Assembly: GCA_034620365.1 (NCBI GenBank)
Contig: JAQGEQ010000339.1
Coordinates: 806,001-870,000 of the forward strand
Length of the DNA stretch: 64,000 nucleotides
Direction of reading: 5' to 3'
Origin: Pegea sp. RAD2-039
Taxonomy: Eukaryota; Chordata; Thaliacea; Salpida; Salpidae
Each line of letters opens with the position of its first letter. Position 1 is the stretch's first letter. The notes under the pieces were generated by a model. That model saw only the letters and a list, made by a program, of their open reading frames with translations, was not told the DNA's origin and did no database searches. Of this stretch, positions 12,325 through 23,092 are shown piece after piece. The position numbers were made by a program, and so were the translations under genes.

Positions 12325-14264
12325 TCAACTGATAAAAATTAAATCTTGTATCAATACCTATTGTGAAAAACTTTTTCTGACATTTCCAGATTTTCTAATT
12401 GAAATTAAAAATATTATCCTGTCTAATAACTCTTTTTGCTGTCAAAATTAATTTTCATTTGAAAAGTAACATTCATTTATCGCGAGAAACAATTTATGTA
12501 CTTATATAAACTAAAAAATTACTAAAAAAATGTTACTGATTTAGTTTTAAAATCTTTTGGAACGAAATTAAGTTTGTTACCTGGGTACAAACTTCTTTTT
12601 TGATAGAAAGAAACGGTTAATAAATAGCTCAATTTTTTCTTATATGGTCAAATAAGTAGGTATGATAGTGCATCAATTATTTATAAATATTTGGAATTTT
12701 AAGCTTTTAAAAGATGTTGAAATTCACTTATAGATTAGTTAAAATAGACTAAAAGTGTTTGTGAAAATTCGAATTGTTTCGATTGTAACTTGTAAACTGC
12801 TAACTTAATTAGTTAGCATAAGTGTTGGAAATGTTCCAAATCAGTACAAGAAATGTTTGAGCTTGAGTTTTTCTTAGTTAATTAAAAGGAATTTAAGAGT
12901 TGTTACAAAATCTAGAAAGTTAGATAAACTTAAACTTTTAAAAAGTAGTTTGGTTAAAACATTTTAGATTGTGTTATACTAATTATTATATTATATATAT
13001 ATACAGTATATATTATACTAATTACAATGACATCTTGAAGATTTTTAATCACATTTAAAATATTGCCATTGTAATTAGATATTCACAGTTTAAAGCAGAG
13101 ATACTCTTACTGATTTGTATAGATTTTTAAAATTGTTTATATGGTTAGCTAACTTTAAATACTAGCAAAAGCAACTATGTATAAGTGCAGCATTAAAACT
13201 AAATAAAGAATCTTTTTCAGATATGATGTTGAAAGCCACAAAATACTAAGACACATTAAAAATTTTAACTAAATATTTCAATAAACAGCTTAATAAAAAT
13301 TATTAATATTTTAGATTAATCTAATAAATGTTTTTTGCTTGGTATAAGATATTATTTGTGTAAAGTCAATCATCTTTCATTAGTTTTTTTTTCTTTTTCT
13401 ACATTTGGCATATATACATCTGAGAACAGATGAGAAAACAGGATCGATTTAAAATTTAAATTTAAATTCTTTTAATAATCTAAATCATTATTATTGTTTA
13501 GCAGTCGATTAAAAAAGTTAATGATTTTACTATTACTATATTTTTAACAATTTATTATAATCACTGAAGTTCTTATGACCAAATGTAAATCTGAATTGAA
13601 TGAAAAATGTATTTTTGACCTTTACTAATTCTCTGATTTAATTACACATAGAGATTTTTGACAAAAAAATATACCGTCTAGGTTTTACATCTTTCTAAAT
13701 CAGGAATTTAGTACGATGAAAGATTATAGATTAGTGAATACAGTCAAGCTAAAGTCAAGTTGTTGTATGAATAGTTCCAACCAGACAAAATAAGGTGTGT
13801 TGCATTTTTCACTAAAGTTATTTTTTTGAAAATTACTTGTTGTTACCTTTGCTTTGCTTTTAACTCTAAACTAAGTCAATGAAGCAGAAAAAAATATTAA
13901 GAAAAATATTTGTTCAAGAAAATTATTATTTTTATCTGTAGTCAGTTTTTGATATCAACATAATGTAAAAAGACGGTATAATCATCAAACGGTACTTCAA
14001 AGTTTTTCAAATATTTATAAACATGATCAAGTAGTTTAAGGAATGCTAAAGTTATGCTTGTAGCAATTTATCGCTTTTTTGAAATACTTAATTAAAAATA
14101 TTCAAAGTATTTTTTGTTTCTTAAAAAAACAGATACAGTTTTTTTCAAATTCAATAAAAAAACTATTTTCTTTATCCATCTGTTAAGAGAAAGACTAAAT
14201 CAACCCTACTGATGAAAGATAGAAGCTTTAGTTTCATTCAACAAAAAGATTCTTATACTCTACA
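12325..14264. other. Intergenic region downstream of ACSL
   Basis: No gene seen. Contains the ACSL 3' UTR, a short TA-dinucleotide run near 12990-13015, and otherwise unstructured AT-rich DNA up to the AAAT tail of the LINE. Confidence 0.55.
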
Positions 14265-16750
14265 TTTTATTTATTTATTTATTTATTTATTACAATAAAT
14301 GTGAAGGAGGGTGCCTAAAAAGAGCACCTCTCGCTAACACACATTCTCACAAATTAGATCTATTTGACGTGTAAACGAAAAAGCATATGACAATGAAGAA
14401 CTGCCCAGAATCATAGTATTGTAAAAGAGAAAAATTCACAGTTTAGAAATGGCAATGTTGGCGATATTATAACAATTCAGCTTTTTCTTGAACAGCATAA
14501 GTGATTTTGACATGACAATCTCTGATGGCAGATTGTTCCATGTACTGATTGTGCGGTATGAGAAAAAACTTAATCTGGTTAACGTAGCTGGTGGAGTGGG
14601 CTTATTAAGATGTAATTTATGTCTTCTAAGTTGATATAACTTGAGGGAGGGACTAATGGAGAAAAAGTCATCAAACTGAAGATCAATTAGGTTGTGAATA
14701 ATTTTAAAAATCAGAATAAGGTCGTATTTGATTCTTCGGATTTCCAAAGTATCTAGATTGAAGAAGCTGAGACGATGGTTATAACTCTCGTATTTGATAT
14801 TAAGTTTCCTGCAAACCAATCTCGTAAATGTTGCCTGAACAGATTCGATTTTTCTGATATCACCAACTTGATATGGCATCCATGCACTGATATTGTATTC
14901 AAGAATAGGGCGTATGTACAGTTTGAAAAGGTTGACGAAAAACCATGGATCTTTAGAATTAAAAGTCTTTATGATGAGGTGGACAAGCTTGATAGATTTT
15001 CCAAAGATTCTGGAAACATAACTGTGCCATTTGAAGTCAGATGTCAGAGTAATGCCGAGGTCTATGACTGAGGATACTCGTTCAAGAATGGATCCATTGA
15101 TGTAGTATTGGTTGCTGAAGTTGGCCGCTGGCTTACGGGAGAATGTTATAACTTCAGACTTTGTTGGCTGGATTTTAAGTTGCCAATTCGCAGACCAGTT
15201 TTCTACAATGTTTAGTGCAGTTTGGAGTTTTGAGTGAGAACCAGATAATAGCTTGATGTCATCTGCATACACAAACACACTGACATTGTCTACTGTTATT
15301 AGTCTTCTGATGAGGTCTTCAATGAAAATCAAAAAGAGAAGTGGACCCAGGACGGAACCTTGAGGAACGCCGCTGGTGACTTTACTAGGAGTAGATAAAG
15401 ATCTTTCTACACGGGTTCGTTGGGTTCTACCTGATAAGAAATCTTCAATCCATTTTAAGATAGAGTTGCTGATTTTTATGTTTTTCAATACAGTAATGAG
15501 CTTGTTGTGTGGAACAGAATCAAACGCTTTAGCAAAATCAAGGTATATGATGTCACATGGAGTATTACTTTCGTAATGAGCTGTAAGCTCATTGAAAAAA
15601 GTGAGATGTTGAGTCAAAGAAGATCTTTGCTTAACAAAGCCATGCTGGGCATCAGATATTAGATGATGCTCCGTCAAATGGCTAGTTATATGGTTGTGAA
15701 TGATGTGTTCTTGAGTTCTGCAGATAACCGAAGTAAGCGAAACTGGTCTGTAGTTAAGTGCAGTGTTTCTAGGACCCTTCTTATAAATTGGAGTAATAAT
15801 AGCATTCTTCCAAATTTGTGGAAGTCTTCCCCGCTTAAGAGTCATGTTAAAGAGTAGCGATAAGGGTAGCGCTAAAGAAGAAGTACTTTTTCTTAAAAAC
15901 AAAGCTGGGATTTGATCTGGGGTGTTGGAAACTGTTGATTTTAGAGAAGAAATAGCCTTAGATACTATATCAACTGTTATGTCTAGATCTACCATCTCAG
16001 AGATATTTGAAAGGATATTGGAGTAGGAAATAGTAGGAGTATTGCCATCATCGGTTATAAAAACCTTTTCAAATTGTTTGTTTAGCAATTCAGCTTTATT
16101 CTTTGGTTCCATCACCAGCTGATTGGCGTTATCAAGCAAGGGAGGTAGATGAGATCTCGCCTTAAGCTTGTGATTAATGAAGCCAAAAAACGTTTTCTTG
16201 CTAGGTGAAGATAAGATTGCACTTTCTTTTCCTAAATAGAGGCTATAAACTGATTTCTTGTAGACTAGACAAAGATCTTTGTATAGAGGTTTGATGGAAG
16301 GATCTGCTTTAGTTTGTTTGTATAAGAGGTTTTTCAAATGCTGTAAATTCCTTAAATATCTTGGCAAGTGTGGTTTTTTGTTGACTCTATATAAAGGTAT
16401 GAACTTTTTAATTGACTCATTAACAATGTTAGTAAACCTTGAGTAGATATCATCGATGTCTTCGGTAGAGTTGAAAACAGAAATCCAGTCAACACCTGAT
16501 AAAAACTTGTTTATACTGTTATAATTTCCACGATAAAAGTTCCGTATGCTTGGAGTTTTAACGTTCGTAGAAAAAGTTTGTTGGAGCTTGAATTCAATCA
16601 TGTTGTGATCGCATGTCAGAGCAAAAGGTTCATTTTGATCAACGTAGATAACGTTATCAGGTTTTGATGTGATGAGAAGATCCAAAGTATTACCACTAAC
16701 TTGGGTTGGAAAAGTAACCATCTGAGTAACCATTTTCTGGCCTGCTTCGA
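14265..16750 (-). mobile_element. 5'-truncated non-LTR retrotransposon (family A) with intact RT frame
   Basis: On the minus strand the element runs from about 16750 to an AAAT-repeat tail at 14265. The 5' end starts inside the endonuclease domain and the upstream frame is closed by a stop, so at least the endonuclease N-terminus is missing. The 3' UTR of about 170 nt ends in the conserved block GAATGTGTGTTAGCGAGAGG followed by a GCACCCTCCTTC box. Two shorter copies (43595-44735 and 50201-50742) and the SINE at 6016 share this end. The 3' organisation suits the CR1/L2/Jockey group broadly; the exact clade cannot be fixed by eye. Confidence 0.9.
14436..16733 (-). CDS. Endonuclease-tail/reverse transcriptase polyprotein of LINE family A, 765 aa, 5' truncated
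   Basis: An uninterrupted 765-codon frame. The first 50 or so residues are the end of an APE-type endonuclease (FPTQVSGNTLDLLITS, then CDHNMIEF). The reverse transcriptase follows in canonical order: NYRPVSLTS, then QHGFVKQRSSLTQH, YLDFAKAFDSVPHNKLI, SGVPQGSVLGPLLF and the catalytic [11 protein letters not shown] thumb and C-terminal domain ends in NIANIAISKL. In life the enzyme nicks target DNA and reverse-transcribes its own RNA there. Lack of the endonuclease N-terminus means this copy cannot be autonomous, yet absence of stops or frameshifts implies recent insertion. The annotated Met is simply the first in frame, not a genuine start. Confidence 0.92.
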   Translation of the reverse strand: MVTQMVTFPTQVSGNTLDLLITSKPDNVIYVDQNEPFALTCDHNMIEFKLQQTFSTNVKTPSIRNFYRGNYNSINKFLSGVDWISVFNSTEDIDDIYSRFTNIVNESIKKFIPLYRVNKKPHLPRYLRNLQHLKNLLYKQTKADPSIKPLYKDLCLVYKKSVYSLYLGKESAILSSPSKKTFFGFINHKLKARSHLPPLLDNANQLVMEPKNKAELLNKQFEKVFITDDGNTPTISYSNILSNISEMVDLDITVDIVSKAISSLKSTVSNTPDQIPALFLRKSTSSLALPLSLLFNMTLKRGRLPQIWKNAIITPIYKKGPRNTALNYRPVSLTSVICRTQEHIIHNHITSHLTEHHLISDAQHGFVKQRSSLTQHLTFFNELTAHYESNTPCDIIYLDFAKAFDSVPHNKLITVLKNIKISNSILKWIEDFLSGRTQRTRVERSLSTPSKVTSGVPQGSVLGPLLFLIFIEDLIRRLITVDNVSVFVYADDIKLLSGSHSKLQTALNIVENWSANWQLKIQPTKSEVITFSRKPAANFSNQYYINGSILERVSSVIDLGITLTSDFKWHSYVSRIFGKSIKLVHLIIKTFNSKDPWFFVNLFKLYIRPILEYNISAWMPYQVGDIRKIESVQATFTRLVCRKLNIKYESYNHRLSFFNLDTLEIRRIKYDLILIFKIIHNLIDLQFDDFFSISPSLKLYQLRRHKLHLNKPTPPATLTRLSFFSYRTISTWNNLPSEIVMSKSLMLFKKKLNCYNIANIAISKL

Positions 16751-18056
16751 CTGAGAACGATCATGCTTATATATAAAAACCTAAGAATTATTGTTGTAAA
16801 CTTCTAAAAAAGCAATATTTAAAAACGCCTTTTCAATTCAAAAACTAATGTTGTGAACTTCGTAGCAAGTATATATTAGCGTTATAAACTAGGTTTTAAG
16901 AAGATTAATGTTTCAAGGTAAAGATAACTAAAGCGATAGAAAACGAAGATATAAATAATTTTAAAAGCGAAATAAAGCTTAGTATTTTTACATATTGTAA
17001 AGTTTGAGGTGTTGATTTTCTTTTTGACTTTTTTTATTTATGATCTGAATTATAACTTAAGGTTAGACAGAAATATTAGTGAGCATCAATTGTATGCAGT
17101 AGGGTGTTTTACAATTTTATATTTTTATCAAGGATATACGCTACCAATAAGTAACATAACTTCTAAATATCATCAAGCAATTAACTCAATACTATTCCAA
17201 AATAAAAAACTTGTTGGCATATTTTCGTATAAGAAATATATTCTTATAATTGTAATTGCCAAATCTACAAAAATATTCTTTATCCTTATCAACTTGTGTA
17301 TTTTCAGCCAGTAACGCTAATATTTTTAATTAAAAGTTGTATTATACTTAGGTAAAAACTTTAATGATACTTCCATAGCTATCATTTTGCTTTCAGCTGT
17401 AGTACGGCCTAAAGATTATAACATTTAAGTATTGGAAACATTAGTCATACTTAGCTTTTCAAACTTTTTAAAATGATTTTAGTAAGAAAAGTTGTTTTTT
17501 GTGAGTTTATTTTATTTTTAACGTATTTGTTTTTTTTTCTCACAAAAGATTAAACATTTTATAACTAGAAAAACTTTTTTTAACAAATTGTTTGCGCATT
17601 TCCTTAAACTTCCATTTTTGTATTCAGGCGCTCTATTTTCACACTAAATTTAAATAATATTACATTTGCACTGGTTTTTAAATTAAAAAGTTTTTCTTAG
17701 TGTTCATCGCTATGTTAAAGTCTGTCAATGCTAGTCATATTTTAGACAAATTGTTAATCCAATTATTAAAAGAATAATAGACAATTTTTATTTTTAAAAG
17801 TAAATATATACATATATAGTAAACAGCTGTTTTTGTAAAAATTTTTATAGATTATTAAATATAAATTTCATATTTTTGATAATATTTTGATAACAAATCA
17901 GTATTCGGTAAAGTCTAAAACAATTTCTGTAGTTATCATCTCTAATATTTTTTATAAACAAAGTAACAACGAAATGTTTCTGAAATTGCCTGACATTTTA
18001 TCTATCGCTTTTAAGTTTTTTAAACTCTTTTGAAACTTTGATACTGAAATAAAAAA
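16751..18056. other. Intergenic, no gene seen
   Basis: AT-rich. A 101-codon open frame at 17009-17314 (+) is hydrophobic, low in complexity and lacks splice or family support, so it is treated as chance. Presumably contains the promoter of the coiled-coil gene. Confidence 0.5.
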
Positions 18057-19739
18057 ATGTTCAAGAAGTCAAAGATAGCAACAAAATCAACTGGTCCAAA
18101 ACAACCTGAAGGTGTGGATAAATCCAACTGTCGACCTACTAAGGTAGCAAGAAGCAAAACTCTTATGTCAAACGCTACAACTATCAAACCTATAAAAAAG
18201 CAAGTTGCTGATAGAAGAGGCATCTCTGAGATTAGAAGGTAATTGATATCTTTTTAAATGTATGAGCGAACTAAATTGAGCCATTCATAAATAAGTAACA
18301 GATTTCTCAATAAGCTGAGGTTTAGTTTCTACCATTATTATTCATCATTAAACCAATTTAATAGTTCTTAAACTTAAGTTTTGTTTCAAATGTTTAAAAA
18401 ATTGATAAAAAGCATTTAATGATATATTTTTTAATGATTTTTTAATAATTTACTTTGATAATTCAGACATTGTATGCTTTGCTATTATATTTGAGACTTT
18501 ATATTGGAATATAAAAGCTTATAAATCTACCTATAATAATTATTTGTATTTTTATTTCTTAGATTTGAATGAAAATAGTATTTCAATACCATTTATAAAA
18601 GATTTTGGAAGATTTTAGAATATAATTTTAAATAAGATATATATTTATTAATTAAATTAATTTCCTAACATTATTCAAATTATGCTTTAATAGATTAATT
18701 GAGAACACATGAATTATTAATTTTAATTTGTTTTTTTATGTTGCTTATTGTTTTTGTCAAATAATTCACAAATTTTTGCTTTCAGGTCTGAAAGTTGTTT
18801 AAAAGCTCAAGTTATTTCATTGAATGATGATAAAGTCGAGTTAAATAGACATATAACAGAGCAAATCAAACTTTCTGAAGAAAAAGATGAAATAATAGTA
18901 CAACTAAAGGAAGAAAGTAAGAACTATAAAACATTGTCAAAAAAATGATATTTTAAAGTTATTTTAAGTCATTCAGTTTTCATAATTTTTATTTTTATTA
19001 AGATTTAAATGACTTTTAATGTTTTAAAGTTTATATGATTCTAGATAACCTTCTTTTTAAATTAGAAAGCATAACTAGATTTTAATAAAATGCATAATTA
19101 TCATTTATTTAGTGGAACTTTATAAAAAAGAACTTGAAAATGAGAGAAATAGAAATAGAGAAATCATTGAAAACCTGCAAAGAGCAAATATAGATCCAGT
19201 TACATTTGGCAAGAATATTGTAAGTAAACAAACATATCATAGCTGTATAAATTCTTGATTTCTAAATTTATTTATATAAACAAGTCAAAAAACTAAATAT
19301 ATTTGCCTTATAATTATGTAACTATTTTATAAAGGTTTAATATTAAAATTATTTTGTGATGAATTATGTATTGAGTGGCAGTACATAGTCATCTGCTTTT
19401 TTTAGCTTATATTTGGTAAAATATTCGAATATTTCCTAACTATAAACTTTTATGTGAGGCTACAACTTATATATTTGTTATAAATTTACTTTTTACATAA
19501 CTGGCTACTTAAATAATTTGAGTTATTTTTGTATGTTTTTTTATTTGAGTACTAGTAGCAAACTAATTCAAAGGTATATGATAAAAATGTGAATTAAATT
19601 CCTTTAATCAAATCTTAAAACTTATGTTTAACAGGAAGATGTCAATATTAAACATTATACAGCTAATGTCAAAAATTCTGTTGAAAAACTTTGTGAAGAA
19701 CTATTATTTTTAGAGAAAAATTTTGATGAATTTCTGTAA
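18057..19739 (+). CDS. Small coiled-coil protein, four exons, 174 aa, function unknown
   Basis: Exons 18057-18238, 18786-18916, 19113-19219, 19635-19739, joined by GT-AG introns with compatible phases (525 nt, TAA stop). The N-terminal 60 residues are basic and Lys/Ser/Thr-rich (MFKKSKIATKSTGPK and on), likely unstructured. From about residue 62 the sequence becomes a heptad-rich, highly charged coiled coil through to about 135 (ITEQIKLSEEKDEIIVQLK). A short motif NIDPVTFGKNI interrupts it before a second helix to the C-terminus. The layout (basic disordered head, short coiled coil with an internal DPV break) vaguely recalls small kinetochore or spindle proteins such as KNSTRN, but the similarity is too weak to name it. 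No signal peptide or membrane segment. Confidence 0.72.
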
Positions 19740-20136
19740 CTTATGAATTGATTTCTTTATTATTATGTATGCTATTTAATGGCAACAATACTTTACGCAA
19801 ACATTTGTCACTCTGTAATTTTGTTGTTTATTTCTTTTGCAACAATAAATTTAGTTTGTACAATACCAGTGTCAACTTGATTTCATAGAATTCACACAAT
19901 CCTTTTTTTTTTGCAACAAGATAAATCGAACAATAGAAAAAGTGAAATAAAATTATTCTAACTTCTAGCCATTTGAGACTAATATCAAAACAATTAATTA
20001 CATTTTAATTTTTGACAAAATTTTTACATGATTACCATATTCTTGTCCTGGATCTTAATGATATTGTTCCTCGTCAAAGCTTAGTCCTTCAGCTTCAGCA
20101 TAAAAATTTACATCTAAAAAAACTTTAAGATAAAAA
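19740..20136. other. Convergent 3' flank between coiled-coil gene and left MAM gene
   Basis: About 400 bp holding both 3' UTRs. An AATAAA-like sequence near 19844 (plus strand) may serve the coiled-coil gene. No other feature. Confidence 0.4.
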
Positions 20137-23092
20137 TCAGAACTTCATGATTTGAAAACAAAGTATACCACAAGATAGAAACTTAAGATCATCTATAAAG
20201 ATATTCCCACGGCTATATGTTATTTCAGATATCCGAAATTCTATTTGAAAAGGAACACCATCATTGATGAGAGGGATTATTATTTCTGCGCTCAACCAGT
20301 TTTCATTTTGAAATCCTTTCATGCTCCATAATTTAGTGTGAGGTCTTCCAGTGTCATGCTGTTTGCTTCCAAAACTCATTTGAATTGTGACTCTAGGAGC
20401 CTTCAATAACATTTAGATTATCTATGCTATCATCATTTGTAAATCACTTATAGATGTTGACAGATGTAAATTGATTTTAATTTTTTCCAAAAATTAGATA
20501 AAAACCAATTTAAATTTTTCAGATTTTACCTAAAATTACTATTTTAGCTAGAAATTTTTTGATCGATTTAATCCAATTAAACAGCAAAATATAAATGTAG
20601 TTTTTTAATAAATTAAAATGATTGAATAGAAAGACACATACTTTATCTCAACTTAGTTTACTAGATTTAGCATCTGTTTATTTACTTTTAAAGTTTCAAA
20701 CTACAAGAAAGCTGTGTAATATTTATTGTAATTCTGTATTTTCTAAATTTACCATCAATCATATACTTACTCTTTCATATCTCATTAAATACACCATTTT
20801 CATTATACAGCTACAATTACTGTTAGCAAGGACTAATGGACTGCGGAAAAAAGCTTTTTCATATAAAGCTCGACTTTCTGGATCAAAATGTAAAAAAAAT
20901 CCCCGATCTACAAAATGGAAAGATTAAAAGAAAACTGAATTTTATAGAAATCTTAATTTCTCAAACTTTAGTAAAATTGCTTCTAGATAGCTTAAGCGTC
21001 AACTTATAAATCTCACTTTTTATATGATGAGGTAGAATTGGAGGGATGGGCTCAAAGTCTAATAATGATTCATTTACAATAGTCCAATCTGGAAACAAGC
21101 TAGTGATACCGCTAAAAGTCCATTTACAGTTTGTTTGATTTTCATCTTCAGGTTCAAAGTGGCAGTCTAAGATTCCACTTCTATCTTCATAGATTTAATA
21201 AAAGTTGAAACAAATTAAGAATGATTATTACCAATTTTTAGAAGAGTTTTCTAAAACTTAGAATTTGGTGAAGACAGTTTAAAAGTAATCGTAATAACCA
21301 ATCAAACTTACTCAAAGAATTTTTGCAAAAATCATTCATTAATTCAAGAGAAATTTCATCTACTGCTAAAGAAGCTAATTGATGATGAGAGCAGCTTTCA
21401 TTTAATGAAATTACATCATTACGTAATTCACCTTCAAGTATAATCTGAAAAGGCCGATAAAAATTTCGAAAAATAAAATTTACTGAGAAATATCTTACAT
21501 GAAAGAAATCCAACTCAGTTGGGACTGCAATTTGTATCTGCTCTCTGTTCCAATCATTAGAAGGAGTGTTGATCCGAGATGAAGGGGAGGAAAACCTCTT
21601 TAACAACTTCAAATCGAAGTATCTTTCGCTCACATATACATTGATACTTGAAAGATTGTTTGACATCTGATAGTAGTATGACAACATCACGTGACTTGTA
21701 CTTCTTTCAATCAGAGGCGAGATAATGTATGATGACGTCACTTGTGTTGCGTTGGTCAAAGAAGATGAGGACATGGACAAAAACCATTTCTCACCCTCAG
21801 GTATGCTGACCAGTCCTCTTTTGATACAATCAGTTTCTTCAACACGCTGAAACATGGTTGTGACGTCATTGCTTCGAAGTTTCATCCAATCACAATTGAT
21901 ATGAGGAACATATTCAAGGCTGCAGCGGTTCTTGTTGATCTTTTGTGGATGAAGATCAGAGATAGGAGTGTTTTTTATGGTGAAAAGCTTGTTGCAATGT
22001 TGAAAATGAATAGAAAAGTAATAGTCTTGTAGTTGTTGAACTTCAAGTTTTAATTTGATTTGAATTTTTGTTTTGTTAAAAAACATTTTTGTATCGTAAA
22101 AATAGAATCGATTACATCGCGATTTTATACCAAGAGAAGAGTTGATGGTTTGATGATTTATCAACAGTTGTACACAATTGAGATTTCTGATGTGATTAAT
22201 TGAGAAAACAATGCCACAAAGCTGACCAGGAAGTTGATAAACTGGTGAAAATGCCACCATTGTTGAATTGTTAAAAGATCGGTCCCGAAATGTAGAAGAA
22301 GATGTTTTCCAGTCTATGATAAAAACAAATTATTCAAAAGCTCTTACATTCATTTTGGTCGAACACTGCTTAGAAGAGCCATTGGTTTGTAATTTGATTA
22401 TTTCATGTATCGTACTTTTATCTACAGTTGTAACGACAGTCCAATTTGCAGTTGCTTTTCGATTAATCGTTTCTACAAAATTAATTTTGCGAGAACAGAA
22501 ATCGCTTTCTTGGAAATCTAAAAATATCAGAAGTTCAGAAACCGAAAATTGACTTTGAAAATGAATCATCAGGACCCTTTAGAGGAAATGAATTGATTGG
22601 ACTTTCTTCTTCAGCACTTTTCTTCACATCTATTCAATGAATTGAATTTTATTTTACTATATAAATTTATTATACTTTTCTAGATAATTTGAAAAACATA
22701 AAATACTTACAGAAGTAAACCATGATGATTAGTCCTGATATAACGAAAACAAGAAATGCTATAAAAGCCAAACCTTTATGGTTTTGAGATAAACACTTTC
22801 GTTTTGGATGAGTTTTTGAACTTTTTGTGGCTTTTGGTAATACTAAAATAAACAAAAGTAAAAGTAGTGTCACTATCATACTGATACTGGATGTTAATTT
22901 AAATAAAATTATAGATTTAGTATTATCGAACTTTAAACTTCCAGCTTTTACAAGAATTAAGATTAATGACTCACACACTATTTCATTTTCAAGAACTAAC
23001 TGTAATTGGTTGTTGGCATCACGATCTAAAGTTTCGTCTGGTGGTTTGCTCAAGTCTTGCAAACTTATATTCGTATAAATAGCAGTTGTCAT
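20137..23092 (-). CDS. Type II membrane protein with MAM domains, left paralogue, about 657 aa
   Basis: Exons on the minus strand: 23092-22975, 22842-22711, 22629-22576, 22517-22365, 22313-21499, 21444-21312, 21184-21017, 20907-20771, 20400-20137. A short cytoplasmic head leads to one transmembrane segment (AFIAFLVFVISGLIIMVYF) about residues 65-83, then a Cys-containing ectodomain. MAM domains (extracellular adhesion or dimerisation modules) are recognisable from CSLEYVPHINCDW to the exon-6 VDEISLEL region and again from LDCHFEPEDENQTNCKW to FIDDLKFLSC; the preceding segment looks like a degenerate third. An apparent second hydrophobic segment in the 5' open frame is intron sequence: GTGAGT to TTTTAG removes it and keeps frame. 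The exon 4 donor is uncertain; GTTCGA at 22364 keeps phase, whereas the stronger-looking GTAAGA at 22347 does not. Ligand unknown. Confidence 0.8.
21469..22004 (-). repeat. Near-identical 536-bp tract in left MAM gene
   Basis: Reverse complement of 31075-31610 with no indels and about six mismatches in the portions compared. It covers most of one MAM domain and the first 30 nt of the following intron. Outside it the two genes are strongly diverged. The tract is visibly GC-richer than its flanks. Confidence 0.9.

Noticed and set aside
14775-15857. Open frames antisense to the LINE reverse transcriptase
   Set aside because: Shadows of the intact RT frame on the other strand, with no motif of their own.
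22670-23092. A 140-residue two-membrane-segment protein at the 5' end of the left MAM gene
   Set aside because: The first hydrophobic segment is intron sequence; a GTGAGT donor and TTTTAG acceptor remove it and keep the frame into the true anchor.
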